Notes under the pieces: generated by a model | Database searches by the model: none | The model's input: only the letters and a program-made list of their open reading frames with translations | What the model was told of the DNA's origin: nothing | Made by a program: the position numbers and the translations under genes | Part shown: positions 42,590 through 51,462 of the stretch, in pieces | Position numbering within the stretch: position 1 is the first letter of the stretch | Layout: each line of letters begins with the position of its first letter | Assembly: GCA_017643925.1 (NCBI GenBank) | Contig: JAEPML010000017.1 | Location: 58,554 to 122,553 of the forward strand | From: Roseibium sp. | Lineage (GTDB): Bacteria; Pseudomonadota; Alphaproteobacteria; Rhizobiales; Stappiaceae | DNA: 64,000 bases | Direction of reading: 5' to 3'

Positions 42590-43354
42590 GTGTGCTGTCG
42601 TTTTGCACTGGTTTTCATGTTGGGCCTGACACTCGCCCTTTTTGATACAGGGGCGGGCAAGGCCAATTCCAAAACAATTCGACTGGCGGTGCCAGACGAA
42701 CTTGTTTCGTCAGGTTTTCTGAAACATCTGTTGCCGCGGTTCTCGCTGAAAACAGGTATTCGCTTCGAACTGCTGGCCGAGGGTGCAACTGCGGACGCCG
42801 CGCTGTCACAGGAACAGGGTGGGACGGCAGTGTTTTCCGGGCTCGGCAAAGACTGGTTCCTGATTGCAAGCGCAGCGGATAACGCAAATCTGGTGCGGTT
42901 CGAAGACTGGATTACCGGAGAGGTTGGCCGAAAGACCATCGACAGTTTCAAGTCCGACGGCAAATCCCTGTTCACGGCAGCGGTTGCGAGCGCGGGCGAG
43001 CAAGAAACCGTCGTGCTCAGCGGAGACGCCGTGCGCGGAGAAAAGCTGGCGGTGGTCCATTGCGGGCGTTGCCACATGGTCAACGAGGCGACGCGCCTCA
43101 CCACGATCGGGTCTTCCCCCTCGTTTGCGGTCATGCGCAGCTTCGCCGACTGGAAGGCCAGGTTCGAGGCCTTCTTCGCCCTTAACCCGCATCCGTCCTT
43201 CACCCAGATTGACGGCGTCACGGAGCCGTTTGACCCGGCGCGGCCGTCGCCGATCGCTCCGCTGGAAATCACGCTGACGGAGCTTGATGCCATTCTGGCA
43301 TTCGTCTCTCGCATTCCAGCTGCGGATCTGGGAGCGCCGATCCAGTACCAGTGA
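42590..43354 (+). CDS. Secreted binding-protein-like / cytochrome c hybrid
   Basis: A 254-residue periplasmic protein. GTG at this position has GGGAGGAG directly upstream and gives a signal peptide (FALVFMLGLTLALFDTGAGKAN). Residues ~30-130 resemble a bacterial extracellular solute-binding protein N-lobe (KTIRLAVPDELVSSGFLKHLLPRFSLKTGI), followed by Cys158-x2-Cys161-His162 (VHCGRCHMVNEAT), a heme c site. An upstream in-frame GTG is rejected for poor spacing. It is convergent to the Fe-S protein gene and divergent from DUF6494. A role as an electron carrier for the formate dehydrogenase is inferred from location. Confidence 0.72.
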   Translation: MCCRFALVFMLGLTLALFDTGAGKANSKTIRLAVPDELVSSGFLKHLLPRFSLKTGIRFELLAEGATADAALSQEQGGTAVFSGLGKDWFLIASAADNANLVRFEDWITGEVGRKTIDSFKSDGKSLFTAAVASAGEQETVVLSGDAVRGEKLAVVHCGRCHMVNEATRLTTIGSSPSFAVMRSFADWKARFEAFFALNPHPSFTQIDGVTEPFDPARPSPIAPLEITLTELDAILAFVSRIPAADLGAPIQYQ

Positions 43355-43370
43355 TGTGCCTGCGTCTGGT

Positions 43371-45335
43371 TCAATGATCGCGCCGCTTGCTGATGTAGTC
43401 GTCGGTGGTCCTGACGCGTGGCCGTTCTCCGGCCGCGAACGGATTGTTCTCCGAGTGGTAGACGGAATTGACCCGGCAGTCGTCGCACATCTGGATCAGC
43501 CGCGCTGCATCGTTGTTCTGGAACATGGAGTGTTTGCCGGCGAGCTTTTCCGTGAGCCGTTCCACCGTTGAGCGGACACCGAAGGGTTTGCCGCATTCCA
43601 CGCAGGAGAAAGGTTCTTCTTCCTTCAGCACCTTCGGAGTGAGCGCATCGTCACCAAGATTAAGCCGGGGGGTGAGAGCAAGCGCGCTTTCCGGGCAGAT
43701 CTTCGTGCATATGCCGCATTGAACACAGGCATCTTCCTGGAAACGCAGCTGCGGCTTGTCAGGGTTTTCCTTCAAGGCGCCAGAGGGGCAGAGGGAGACG
43801 CAGGACAGACACAGAGTGCAGCTGTCGACATTCAGTTCGACAGTGCCGTAGGGCGCATTTTCCGGCAGTGACAGGACATTTTCGTCGGGCCGCAGCGCCT
43901 TAGCCGAAAGGCGTGTGACCTGTCGTCTTGTCCCCAGTGGCAGGATCGGGTTTTCAGGTTTTGCAGTCGAACGCTCTGCATAAAGCGCTGTTTCCAGCTG
44001 GTCGGGTTCGCCTGGTTCGATCAGGGCGACAATGCCGTCTCCGGCGATTGCGTTGGCGAGATCTGACTGGAAAGGCAGACCGTCCTTTTCGGTCTCGGGA
44101 GAGACGAGCAGGGTTACGGATCCGAACCCGCAACCAAGAGCACCGAGCGCTTCCGCATGTCCGAAACTTGCCAATGCGGTCATTTCAAGGGGGATGACGT
44201 CTGCCGGTAACCCCTTGCCGTAGCGCGCACTCATGCGAATGATTTCAGCTCCAAATCCCGCGTCATGCACCAGGAGATGCGGAGGCTCGTCACTGAGTTT
44301 TCGCCAGGTTTCCGCAAGCGCCTGCAGGCGGTTGAACGTGTGCGAGACGGATGGCGCGTCATAGGTGATCGCGCCGGTCGGGCAGACGGCCGAGCAATTG
44401 CCGCAGCCTGCGCATATCATCTCGTCAACTGCAATATGGTCTCCGGCAGGGGTGAGGGCGCCGGTTGGGCAAAGATCGAGACATCGCGTGCAGCCGGTTT
44501 TCTGTGCGCGGGAATGGGCGCAGAGCGTTTCGTCCAACCGCACATAGATCGGTTTTTCAAAGGTACCGACCAGCTGAGAGGCTTCCAGCAGCACCTTGGC
44601 ATAGGCTTCGCGATTGCCGGGGTCGACGCGCAGATAACCTTCGCGTTTTTCTGCTGCCGGAAACAGAGGCGGGGTCTTTCTGAGATCGATGATGATGTCG
44701 CATTCGGTGCGTCCGCCGCTTCGTGGCGCGGTCCAGCCAAAGCCGCCACGGCCTCCCGGGATACGCTCCTGAAGCGCGTCGAAGGACAGCTTGAACTGTC
44801 CGAGGGCTCCCGTTGCTGCCTTGATCCGGCCCTGAACAATATCAAAGCGCCGGTCGTCGGTCGGTGGCAGGTCCGCATCCGGTTCGAGCAAGACGCTGAT
44901 GCTGAGAATGTCGGCCAGGTGATCGGCTGCAGACAGCGCTGCGTCGGGGTCTCCGAGTATCAGGCAGGTGCCACTGCTTTCCACGTCGACAATTTTCGTA
45001 CCGGGATCCGGCACGGCTGCCTCGGCGAGCAAGGCCGCCATCTTGGCGGTTGGCGACCGGGGGTCGTCTGACCAGCCTGCCCTGTCCCTCAGGTCGATAA
45101 AGCCGGCGACTTCGGTTTCCTGGTCGTCAGCCAGTTCCTCAAACAGGTGGCGTTCCTGCTGACAGGCGATGATTGCATTGCCTTCGCGAATTGCGTCCTC
45201 GGCGATTGTGACCTCGGACCGGCAGAGCTCGGAATACACATTCGAGCATTTCAGCCCAGTCGCCGTTTCCAGACCCTGCGCGTCGATTGACTGGCTTTTC
45301 AGGCAATCGCACAGCAGTAGCTTGCTGTTCTTCAT
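43371..45335 (-). CDS. Polyferredoxin-like 4Fe-4S protein (fdh-associated)
   Basis: About 654 residues, cytoplasmic. The middle and C-terminal parts carry two pairs of [4Fe-4S] motifs: GCTRCLDLCPTGALTP with ICAGCGNCSAVCPTGAITYD, and SCTLCLSCVSLCPSGALKE with ACVQCGICTKICPESAL. A C-terminal zinc-ribbon-like segment follows (FSCVECGKPFG ... QMCDDCRVNSVYH). The N-terminal third is unlike known domains but has six cysteines (LLLCDCLKSQ, KCSNVYSELCRS). The start is moved to the ATG with a GAGGA site. It is divergent from the DUF3305 gene. Probably an electron-transfer or assembly protein for formate dehydrogenase; this family sits beside such operons. Confidence 0.82.
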   Translation of the reverse strand: MKNSKLLLCDCLKSQSIDAQGLETATGLKCSNVYSELCRSEVTIAEDAIREGNAIIACQQERHLFEELADDQETEVAGFIDLRDRAGWSDDPRSPTAKMAALLAEAAVPDPGTKIVDVESSGTCLILGDPDAALSAADHLADILSISVLLEPDADLPPTDDRRFDIVQGRIKAATGALGQFKLSFDALQERIPGGRGGFGWTAPRSGGRTECDIIIDLRKTPPLFPAAEKREGYLRVDPGNREAYAKVLLEASQLVGTFEKPIYVRLDETLCAHSRAQKTGCTRCLDLCPTGALTPAGDHIAVDEMICAGCGNCSAVCPTGAITYDAPSVSHTFNRLQALAETWRKLSDEPPHLLVHDAGFGAEIIRMSARYGKGLPADVIPLEMTALASFGHAEALGALGCGFGSVTLLVSPETEKDGLPFQSDLANAIAGDGIVALIEPGEPDQLETALYAERSTAKPENPILPLGTRRQVTRLSAKALRPDENVLSLPENAPYGTVELNVDSCTLCLSCVSLCPSGALKENPDKPQLRFQEDACVQCGICTKICPESALALTPRLNLGDDALTPKVLKEEEPFSCVECGKPFGVRSTVERLTEKLAGKHSMFQNNDAARLIQMCDDCRVNSVYHSENNPFAAGERPRVRTTDDYISKRRDH

Positions 45336-45537
45336 TGCTTGCGCGTCCTCTCCCAAGGGAAAAGCCGTCCGATTCTTTGTGCCGGATGCCCTGTTCCCCA
45401 TCGACAATATCAAGGGCGGTTGTCCATCTACGTCAAGTTCGACTTCTGCGGGGGTTGAAAATTATCCGGCTTGCTACAGCATTAAGCGAAACACCAGAAG
45501 CCGAATCCATATCGGCCGGTAGGAGGAGCACAGCGCT

Positions 45538-46107
45538 GTGACAAGCGAACGTAAACGCACAATGCCTGTTGGTGTCGTGGTCAGAAGGTTGCCGGGCGTG
45601 ACGCGATGGCAGAAATGGGCCTGGCGTCCCGTTTCACTGTTGCCGGGCGCCAAGGCTGCGGACTGGGCTGAACTTCGGCGCGAAGGCGAGGCCGTGGAGT
45701 ATCACGCGGCAACGCTGGACTTGGAACTCCACAGGGCCGACACGGAAGCCTACCTCACGGCCCTGTCTGACAAGGTGCCCTCCGTCTACGTCGTCATGCG
45801 ACCACAGGACGAAGTGGAAAGCGATATTCCAATCGACGTCATGCTCCTGACCGCGTCCGCCTATGAAGGTCAGGACTATGCGGATTCGAGTGAGGTCACG
45901 GTCGAGAAGGTGCCCATGCCGGCCGGTCTGATCGCCTGGATCCAGGAATTCGTCGACCTGCACCACAAGGAAGAAATCTTCATCAAGCGCAAGCGTGACA
46001 AGAAGCGCATCGATCTGGAAGAAGACGGAATCGGCGATCCACGCATCCGGCAGTTATCGGATGTTTACCGGTCTCCGGGGCGCAAGCCAAAGGACACGCT
46101 GCAATGA
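45538..46107 (+). CDS. DUF3305 protein, fdh operon
   Basis: A 189-residue cytoplasmic protein of the DUF3305 family (MPVGVVVRRLPGVTRWQKWAWRPVSLLPGA; VYVVMRPQDEVESDIPIDVMLLTASAYEGQDYADSSEVTVEKVPMPAGL). It starts with GTG after AGGAGGAGC. It is followed by DUF3306 with an ATGA overlap; the pair recurs at the head of formate dehydrogenase operons in Rhizobiales. The role is unknown, probably maturation or assembly. Confidence 0.85.
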   Translation: MTSERKRTMPVGVVVRRLPGVTRWQKWAWRPVSLLPGAKAADWAELRREGEAVEYHAATLDLELHRADTEAYLTALSDKVPSVYVVMRPQDEVESDIPIDVMLLTASAYEGQDYADSSEVTVEKVPMPAGLIAWIQEFVDLHHKEEIFIKRKRDKKRIDLEEDGIGDPRIRQLSDVYRSPGRKPKDTLQ

Positions 46108-46784
46108 GCGGGGCTGACGACACCGGGTCAGACTTCTGGTCGCGGCGCAAGGCGGCGGTGCGAAAGGCAGAAGAAGCTGAAAAGGCGCAACAGGAAGCAG
46201 CCGATCGCGCCGATCTGGAGGAGAAGCAGGCAGAGAAAAGCGACGAGGAAATTCTCGAAGAGCTTGGATTGCCGGACCCCGACACGCTTACCCAGGAGGA
46301 CGACTTCTCGCGTTTCCTCTCAGCTGCCATTCCGGAGCGGTTGAGACGCCGCGCATTGCGCAGGCTTTGGGGGCTGAACCCGGTTCTGGCCAACCTGGAT
46401 GGACTCGTAGACTACGCCGAAGATTATACGGATGCCGCGACAGTCGTTTCCAACCTCCAGACGGTTTACCAGGTCGGCAAAGGCATGTTCGACAAGTTCG
46501 CTGAAGAAGTGAGTGAAGAACTGCCTGAAGACACGGTCGCGACCGAAGTAAGTAAATCTACATTGTCCGAAAGTAGTAGCTCAGATGCTGAATCTGAAAA
46601 TACTGCAGTGCAAAATACTGAAGTTAAAAATATAAGTTCATCTAATCAATTGACGCAGGGTGATAATATCGTGCAAGCTTCGAGCGAAGGCGCGGTCCAT
46701 CCTGATTTGGAACGTTCTATCCCGACTGAAATCGAGCAGGAATCTCGGGCAACGAGACGACGCATCAGGTTCGATTATTCTTGA
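46104..46784 (+). CDS. DUF3306 protein, fdh operon, with low-GC tail
   Basis: A 226-residue protein. Residues 1-140 match DUF3306 (DFWSRRKAAVRKAEEAEKAQQ, with a charged helix, then LPDPDTLTQEDDFSRFLSAAIPERLRRRALRRLWGLNPVLANLDGLVDYAEDYTD). The C-terminal ~60 residues are Ser/Asn/Glu-rich and low-complexity, and their DNA (about 46545-46680) is AT-rich with different codon use and a repeated AAAATACTG. Coupled to DUF3305 by overlap. The tail could be a linker or a recent expansion; it is not part of the family core. Confidence 0.8.
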   Translation: MSGADDTGSDFWSRRKAAVRKAEEAEKAQQEAADRADLEEKQAEKSDEEILEELGLPDPDTLTQEDDFSRFLSAAIPERLRRRALRRLWGLNPVLANLDGLVDYAEDYTDAATVVSNLQTVYQVGKGMFDKFAEEVSEELPEDTVATEVSKSTLSESSSSDAESENTAVQNTEVKNISSSNQLTQGDNIVQASSEGAVHPDLERSIPTEIEQESRATRRRIRFDYS

Positions 46785-46843
46785 GTTGATCCTGGGGTCG
46801 GGGAGGACAGGTTGAAATCGCGCACGAGGGAGGTGCATCGCGG

Positions 46844-47452
46844 ATGTCCGCAGTGGTCAGGGAATTTGTGATCGATCCGGAAGATCGGGCACGCGCAGAA
46901 CTCTACGAATTTTTGGGCCTTCTCCTCGCCAAGCCGGCCGAGGCGTCTCTGCTTGAGCAGATCGCTGGATTGAAAGCGGAAGACACGCCATTGGGCCAGG
47001 CCCTCGGTCTCATCTCCAGGATTGCCTCTGTCACCTCAGCTGAAGCCGCCGAACGTGAATTCAACGATCTGTTCATCGGCCTCGGGCGGGGCGAGCTCCT
47101 GCCATATGCGAGCCACTACCTGACCGGCTTCCTGAACGAGAAGCCGCTTGCCAACCTGCGCAGCGACATGGCGCGCCGGGGCATTCAGCGCGCGGAAGGC
47201 AAATACGAACCCGAAGATAACATCGCCTCGCTCATGGAAATGATGGGCGGCATGATTGTCGGCCGTTTCGGCACGGTAACCTCCGTTGCCGAGCAGAAGG
47301 AATTCTTCAATGCCCATGTCGAGCCATGGGCCATTCACTTTTTCACGGATCTTGAAGCAACCAACAGCTCCGTCTTCTACGGCGCTGTCGGTTCGCTCGG
47401 GAAACAGTTCATGGAGGTTGAGGCCGAGGCATTCGCCATCTTGCCCAACTGA
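46844..47452 (+). CDS. TorD/DmsD-family molybdoenzyme chaperone
   Basis: A 202-residue all-helical chaperone of the TorD family that binds the Tat signal or the immature catalytic subunit of a molybdoenzyme and helps cofactor insertion. The pattern RARAELYEFLGLLLAKPAEASLL, AEREFNDLFIGLGRGELLPYASHYLTGFLNEKPLANLR and PEDNIASLMEMMGGMIVG matches the family. It sits 60 bases after DUF3306 and upstream of the small Tat protein and FdhA, the presumed client. Confidence 0.88.
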   Translation: MSAVVREFVIDPEDRARAELYEFLGLLLAKPAEASLLEQIAGLKAEDTPLGQALGLISRIASVTSAEAAEREFNDLFIGLGRGELLPYASHYLTGFLNEKPLANLRSDMARRGIQRAEGKYEPEDNIASLMEMMGGMIVGRFGTVTSVAEQKEFFNAHVEPWAIHFFTDLEATNSSVFYGAVGSLGKQFMEVEAEAFAILPN

Positions 47453-47508
47453 TCTGGACTGGCAATTTGCGCGGCTTCGGCCGCACCTGGGAGAGGAGGA
47501 TTGCGAAA

Positions 47509-47706
47509 ATGAAACGACCCGAACAGGCGGAGCCCGACAAGGGGACCGGTCGCCGGGATTTCCTGAAACTTGCCGCTATCTCGGCACCGGTCGCTGCTGC
47601 GACGGTTACAGCGGGAACCGCTGAAGCCGCCGAGCCGGACCTGTCGTCCGACAAGATGCAGGACACCGCGCACACGCGCGCCTACTTCGACAGCGCCCGG
47701 TTCTAA
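47509..47706 (+). CDS. Formate dehydrogenase-region Tat-signal small protein
   Basis: A 65-residue protein. The start has GAGAGGAGG as ribosome site, whereas the upstream in-frame ATG is too close to the preceding gene. It contains a twin-arginine signal (GRRDFLKLAAISAPVAAATVTAG) and little beyond it. This matches the short Tat-target protein found between chaperone and FdhA in these operons. It is probably exported with or escorting the catalytic subunit; function unproven. Confidence 0.85.
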   Translation: MKRPEQAEPDKGTGRRDFLKLAAISAPVAAATVTAGTAEAAEPDLSSDKMQDTAHTRAYFDSARF

Positions 47707-47812
47707 CTGGACCCTGTGAACGCCCCGGCCAATGGTTGCGTGACGCCCGACGGCCGGTTCACTGAAATCCAACCCAGCCACATCAATTGTGATGCTAGCA
47801 AGGTAGGGCAAA

Positions 47813-50704
47813 ATGCTTAGGAAAAAGACCAATGGGGTTGCGCGACGCCCCCAGGGTGCAAGTATCCTTAGAGACGCTGCACATAAATCGGTAGACCGCC
47901 GGACATTCCTGAAGGGATCCGGTCTCGCTGCCGGCGGCTTGGCCGCCATTACCGCCACCGGCGGTTCCGTGACGCAGGCTCAGGCGCAATCGTCTGACGA
48001 AGCCGTCAATCTCGTGAAATCCGTTTGTACGCACTGTTCGGTTGGCTGCACGGTCATCGCCGAAGTGAAGAACGGCGTCTGGACCGGCCAGGAGCCGGGA
48101 TGGGACAGCCCGTTCAACCTCGGTGCCCATTGCGCCAAGGGTGCTGCCGTGCGTGAGCATGCGCATGGTGAACGACGCCTGAAATATCCGATGAAGAAGG
48201 AAGGCGGCGAGTGGAAGCGCATCAGCTGGGATGAGGCGATCAACGAGATCGGCGACCAGATGATGAAGATCCGTGAGGAAAGCGGACCTGACAGCGTCTA
48301 CTGGCTCGGCTCGGCCAAGCACAACAACGAGCAGGCCTATCTCTTCCGCAAGTTCGCGGCCTACTGGGGCACCAACAACGTCGACCACCAGGCCCGTATC
48401 TGTCACTCGACAACGGTTGCCGGCGTAGCCAACACATGGGGCTACGGCGCCATGACCAACAGCTACAACGACATCCACAATTCCAAGGCGATCTTCATTA
48501 TCGGCGGCAATCCGGCTGAAGCCCATCCGGTTTCCCTTCTGCATGTGCTGCGCGCCAAGGAACAGAACAATGCGCCGGTGATCGTCTGCGATCCACGCTT
48601 CACGCGCACGGCCGCCCACGCGGACGAATATGTGCGGTTCCGCCCGGGAACCGACGTTGCGCTGGTCTGGGGCATTCTCTGGCACATCTTCGACAATGGC
48701 TGGGAAGACAAGGAATTCATTCGCACCCGTGTCTGGGGCATGGACCAGATTCGCGAGGAAGTCGCGAAATGGACGCCGGATGAAGTCGAGCGTGTCACCG
48801 GCACGCCCGAAAGCCAGATGCGCCGTGTTGCGCGCACGCTTGCCAACAACCGTCCCGGCACGGTGATCTGGTGCATGGGCGGGACCCAGCACACCAACGG
48901 CAACAACAACACGCGTGCCTACTGCATTCTGCAGCTGGCGCTCGGAAACATGGGAACCACCGGTGGTGGGACCAACATCTTCCGCGGCCATGACAACGTC
49001 CAGGGTGCAACGGACCTTGGCGTTCTCAGCCACACCCTGCCTGGCTACTATGGCCTGAGTGCAGGTGCCTGGGGCCACTGGTCCCGCGTTTGGGAAGAAG
49101 ACCTAGATTGGCTCAAGGGTCAGTTCCAGACGGTCAAGGGGTCCGATGGCAAGGACAAGAACCTGATGAACCTGACCGGTATCCCGGTCAGCCGCTGGAT
49201 TGACGGTGTGCTGGAAGACCCGGCGAACACCGATCAGCCCGACAAGGTTCGCGCCATGGTGCTTTGGGGGCACGCCCCGAACTCCCAGACCCGCATGACC
49301 GAAATGAAAACGGCTATGGAAAAGCTCGACACGCTGGTCGTGATCGATCCTTATCCGACAGTTTCCGCCGTTCTTCATGACCGCACCGACGGCGTCTACC
49401 TGCTGCCAGCCTGTACGCAGTTCGAGACCCGTGGGTCCGTGACCGCGTCCAACCGCTCGCTGCAATGGCGTGACAAGGTGGTGGAACCGCTGTTCGAGAG
49501 CCTGCCGGATCATGTGATCATGGCCAAGTTCGCGAACAAGTTCGGCTGGGGCGATCGCCTGTTCCGCAACATCGAGATGGAAGATGCGGAAACGCCGAAT
49601 ATCGAGGACATCACCCGGGAGCTCAATCGCGGGCTGTGGACCATCGGTTACACCGGTCAGTCGCCTGAGCGGATCAAGTCGCACATGGCCAACCAGCACA
49701 CGTTCGACAGAACGACGCTGCAGGCTGTCGGCGGTCCGAACGACGGCGAGTATTACGGCATGCCGTGGCCGTGCTGGGGCACTCCGGAAATGAAACATCC
49801 GGGAACGCCGAACCTCTACGACATGTCAAAACCTGTCGCAGAAGGCGGCCTGTGTTTCCGTGCACGTTTCGGCGTCGAGCGGGACGGACAAAATCTGCTT
49901 GCAGATGGCGTTTCCAACCCCGGTTCGGAAATTCAGGACGGCTACCCAGAGTTCACCATGCAGATGCTGATGGACCTCGGCTGGGACGGCGACCTGACGG
50001 ATGAGGAGCGCGCTTCGATCGAGGCCGTAGCCGGTCCGAAGACCAACTGGAAGACCGACCTTTCCGGCGGTATCCAGAGGGTTGCGATCAAGCATGGCTG
50101 TGCTCCGTTCGGCAATGCGAAAGCGCGTGCCGTGGTCTGGACTTTCCCGGATCCGATACCGCTTCACCGCGAGCCGCTCTACACCAACCGCCGGGATCTG
50201 GTGGCAGACTATCCGACCTACGAGGATCGGAAATTCTATCGCCTGCCGACGCTTTATGCGTCCATCCAGAAGAAGGACTTCTCGAAGGATTATCCGATCA
50301 TCCTGACGTCCGGACGCCTGGTGGAATATGAAGGCGGTGGTGACGAGACACGGTCGAACCCGTGGCTTGCCGAACTGCAACAGGACATGTTCGTCGAGAT
50401 CAATCCGCGGGATGCCAACAATCTCGGGGTGCGGGACGGTGCTCAGGTCTGGGTCGAAGGCCCGGAAGGCGGCAAGGTCAAGGTCATGGCAATGGTTACG
50501 GAAAGGGTCGGAGAGGGCGTTGCCTTCATGCCGTTCCACTTCGGCGGCCATTACCAGGGCGAAGATCAGCGGTCCAAATATCCCAAGGGAGCAGACCCAT
50601 ATGTTCTGGGCGAGAGCACCAATACCGCTCAGACCTACGGGTATGATTCAGTGACCCAGATGCAGGAGACCAAGGCGACTCTCTGCAAGATCTCGGCAGC
50701 GTAA
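47813..50704 (+). CDS. fdhA: Formate dehydrogenase catalytic subunit (Mo/W-bis-MGD, periplasmic)
   Basis: A 963-residue molybdopterin oxidoreductase. Tat signal: VDRRTFLKGSGLAAGGLAA near residue 28. The [4Fe-4S] cluster uses Cys72, Cys75, Cys79 and Cys107, followed by Lys109. The metal site is Cys197-His198 in ARICHSTTVAG, so Cys replaces the Sec of E. coli FdnG. The family 'HANGNN'-type and MGD-binding segments (GGNPAEAHPVSLLH, VWCMGG-like IWCMGGTQHT) are present. It oxidises formate to CO2 and passes electrons to FdhB. A tungstate importer lies convergent downstream, so tungsten is possible. It is 108 bases after the Tat-target gene and 12 before FdhB. Confidence 0.95.
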   Translation: MLRKKTNGVARRPQGASILRDAAHKSVDRRTFLKGSGLAAGGLAAITATGGSVTQAQAQSSDEAVNLVKSVCTHCSVGCTVIAEVKNGVWTGQEPGWDSPFNLGAHCAKGAAVREHAHGERRLKYPMKKEGGEWKRISWDEAINEIGDQMMKIREESGPDSVYWLGSAKHNNEQAYLFRKFAAYWGTNNVDHQARICHSTTVAGVANTWGYGAMTNSYNDIHNSKAIFIIGGNPAEAHPVSLLHVLRAKEQNNAPVIVCDPRFTRTAAHADEYVRFRPGTDVALVWGILWHIFDNGWEDKEFIRTRVWGMDQIREEVAKWTPDEVERVTGTPESQMRRVARTLANNRPGTVIWCMGGTQHTNGNNNTRAYCILQLALGNMGTTGGGTNIFRGHDNVQGATDLGVLSHTLPGYYGLSAGAWGHWSRVWEEDLDWLKGQFQTVKGSDGKDKNLMNLTGIPVSRWIDGVLEDPANTDQPDKVRAMVLWGHAPNSQTRMTEMKTAMEKLDTLVVIDPYPTVSAVLHDRTDGVYLLPACTQFETRGSVTASNRSLQWRDKVVEPLFESLPDHVIMAKFANKFGWGDRLFRNIEMEDAETPNIEDITRELNRGLWTIGYTGQSPERIKSHMANQHTFDRTTLQAVGGPNDGEYYGMPWPCWGTPEMKHPGTPNLYDMSKPVAEGGLCFRARFGVERDGQNLLADGVSNPGSEIQDGYPEFTMQMLMDLGWDGDLTDEERASIEAVAGPKTNWKTDLSGGIQRVAIKHGCAPFGNAKARAVVWTFPDPIPLHREPLYTNRRDLVADYPTYEDRKFYRLPTLYASIQKKDFSKDYPIILTSGRLVEYEGGGDETRSNPWLAELQQDMFVEINPRDANNLGVRDGAQVWVEGPEGGKVKVMAMVTERVGEGVAFMPFHFGGHYQGEDQRSKYPKGADPYVLGESTNTAQTYGYDSVTQMQETKATLCKISAA

Positions 50705-50716
50705 GGAGGAAACGCT

Positions 50717-51322
50717 ATGGCACTTGGACAAGCGAGGGCTAAGTTCCTTTGTGACGCTGAGCGTTGCATCGAGTGCAATGCCTGTGTGACAGCCTGTAAG
50801 AACGAGCATGAGGTGCCCTGGGGCATCAACCGCCGCCGCGTCGTGACCATCAATGATGGCAAGCCGGGTGAACGGTCGATCTCAGTTGCCTGTATGCACT
50901 GTTCAGACGCACCCTGTATGGCGGTGTGCCCTGTCGACTGCTTCTACCAGAACGAAGAAGGCGTGGTGCTTCACTCGAAGGACCTCTGCATTGGCTGTGG
51001 CTATTGCTTCTATGCCTGTCCGTTTGGTGCGCCGCAGTTCCCGCAGGCCGGGAACTTCGGATCGCGCGGCAAGATGGACAAATGCACCTTCTGCGCCGGT
51101 GGACCAGAGGAAAACAACTCGACCGCGGAATTCGCGAAATACGGTCGCAACCGTATCGCGGAAGGCAAATTACCGATCTGCGCAGAGATGTGTTCCACCA
51201 AGGCGCTGCTGGCCGGGGACGGCGACGTCGTCTCCGCGATCTATCGCGAACGTGTGGTCGCCCGCGGGTTCGGTTCCGGCGCCTGGGGCTGGGGCAGCGC
51301 TTACGGCCGTCAGGGCGGGTAA
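50717..51322 (+). CDS. fdhB: Formate dehydrogenase iron-sulfur subunit
   Basis: A 201-residue ferredoxin-type subunit with four [4Fe-4S] sites: CIECNACVTACKNEH, CMHCSDAPCMAVCP, CIGCGYCFYACPFG and the last pair via KCTFC plus MC near ICAEMCSTKALL. It moves electrons from FdhA to the cytochrome b subunit. The ribosome site GGAGGAAAC is just after fdhA. No transmembrane anchor is visible, as in FDH3-type beta subunits (shorter than FdnH). Confidence 0.94.
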   Translation: MALGQARAKFLCDAERCIECNACVTACKNEHEVPWGINRRRVVTINDGKPGERSISVACMHCSDAPCMAVCPVDCFYQNEEGVVLHSKDLCIGCGYCFYACPFGAPQFPQAGNFGSRGKMDKCTFCAGGPEENNSTAEFAKYGRNRIAEGKLPICAEMCSTKALLAGDGDVVSAIYRERVVARGFGSGAWGWGSAYGRQGG

Positions 51323-51343
51323 CCGCCAGTCGGCAGCGTTTGG

Positions 51344-51424
51344 CGGTCTGGCCATTCGGACAGACCGTCAGGGCTGCACGCGACTTTTGTGCGACAACTC
51401 CAGTGGGGCGGCTTCAAGCCGCCC
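51344..51424 (+). other. Two intercistronic hairpins between fdhB and fdhC
   Basis: CGGTCTG-10-CAGACCG (51344-51367) and GGGCGGC-5-GCCGCCC (51406-51424) lie in the 140-base gap between the stop of fdhB and the start of fdhC. Neither has a T run. They may protect the fdhAB message or tune expression of the membrane subunit. Confidence 0.45.
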
Positions 51425-51462
51425 TGCTTGTCTCCAGCGACTTATTGTTTGAGGGTTCGGTC

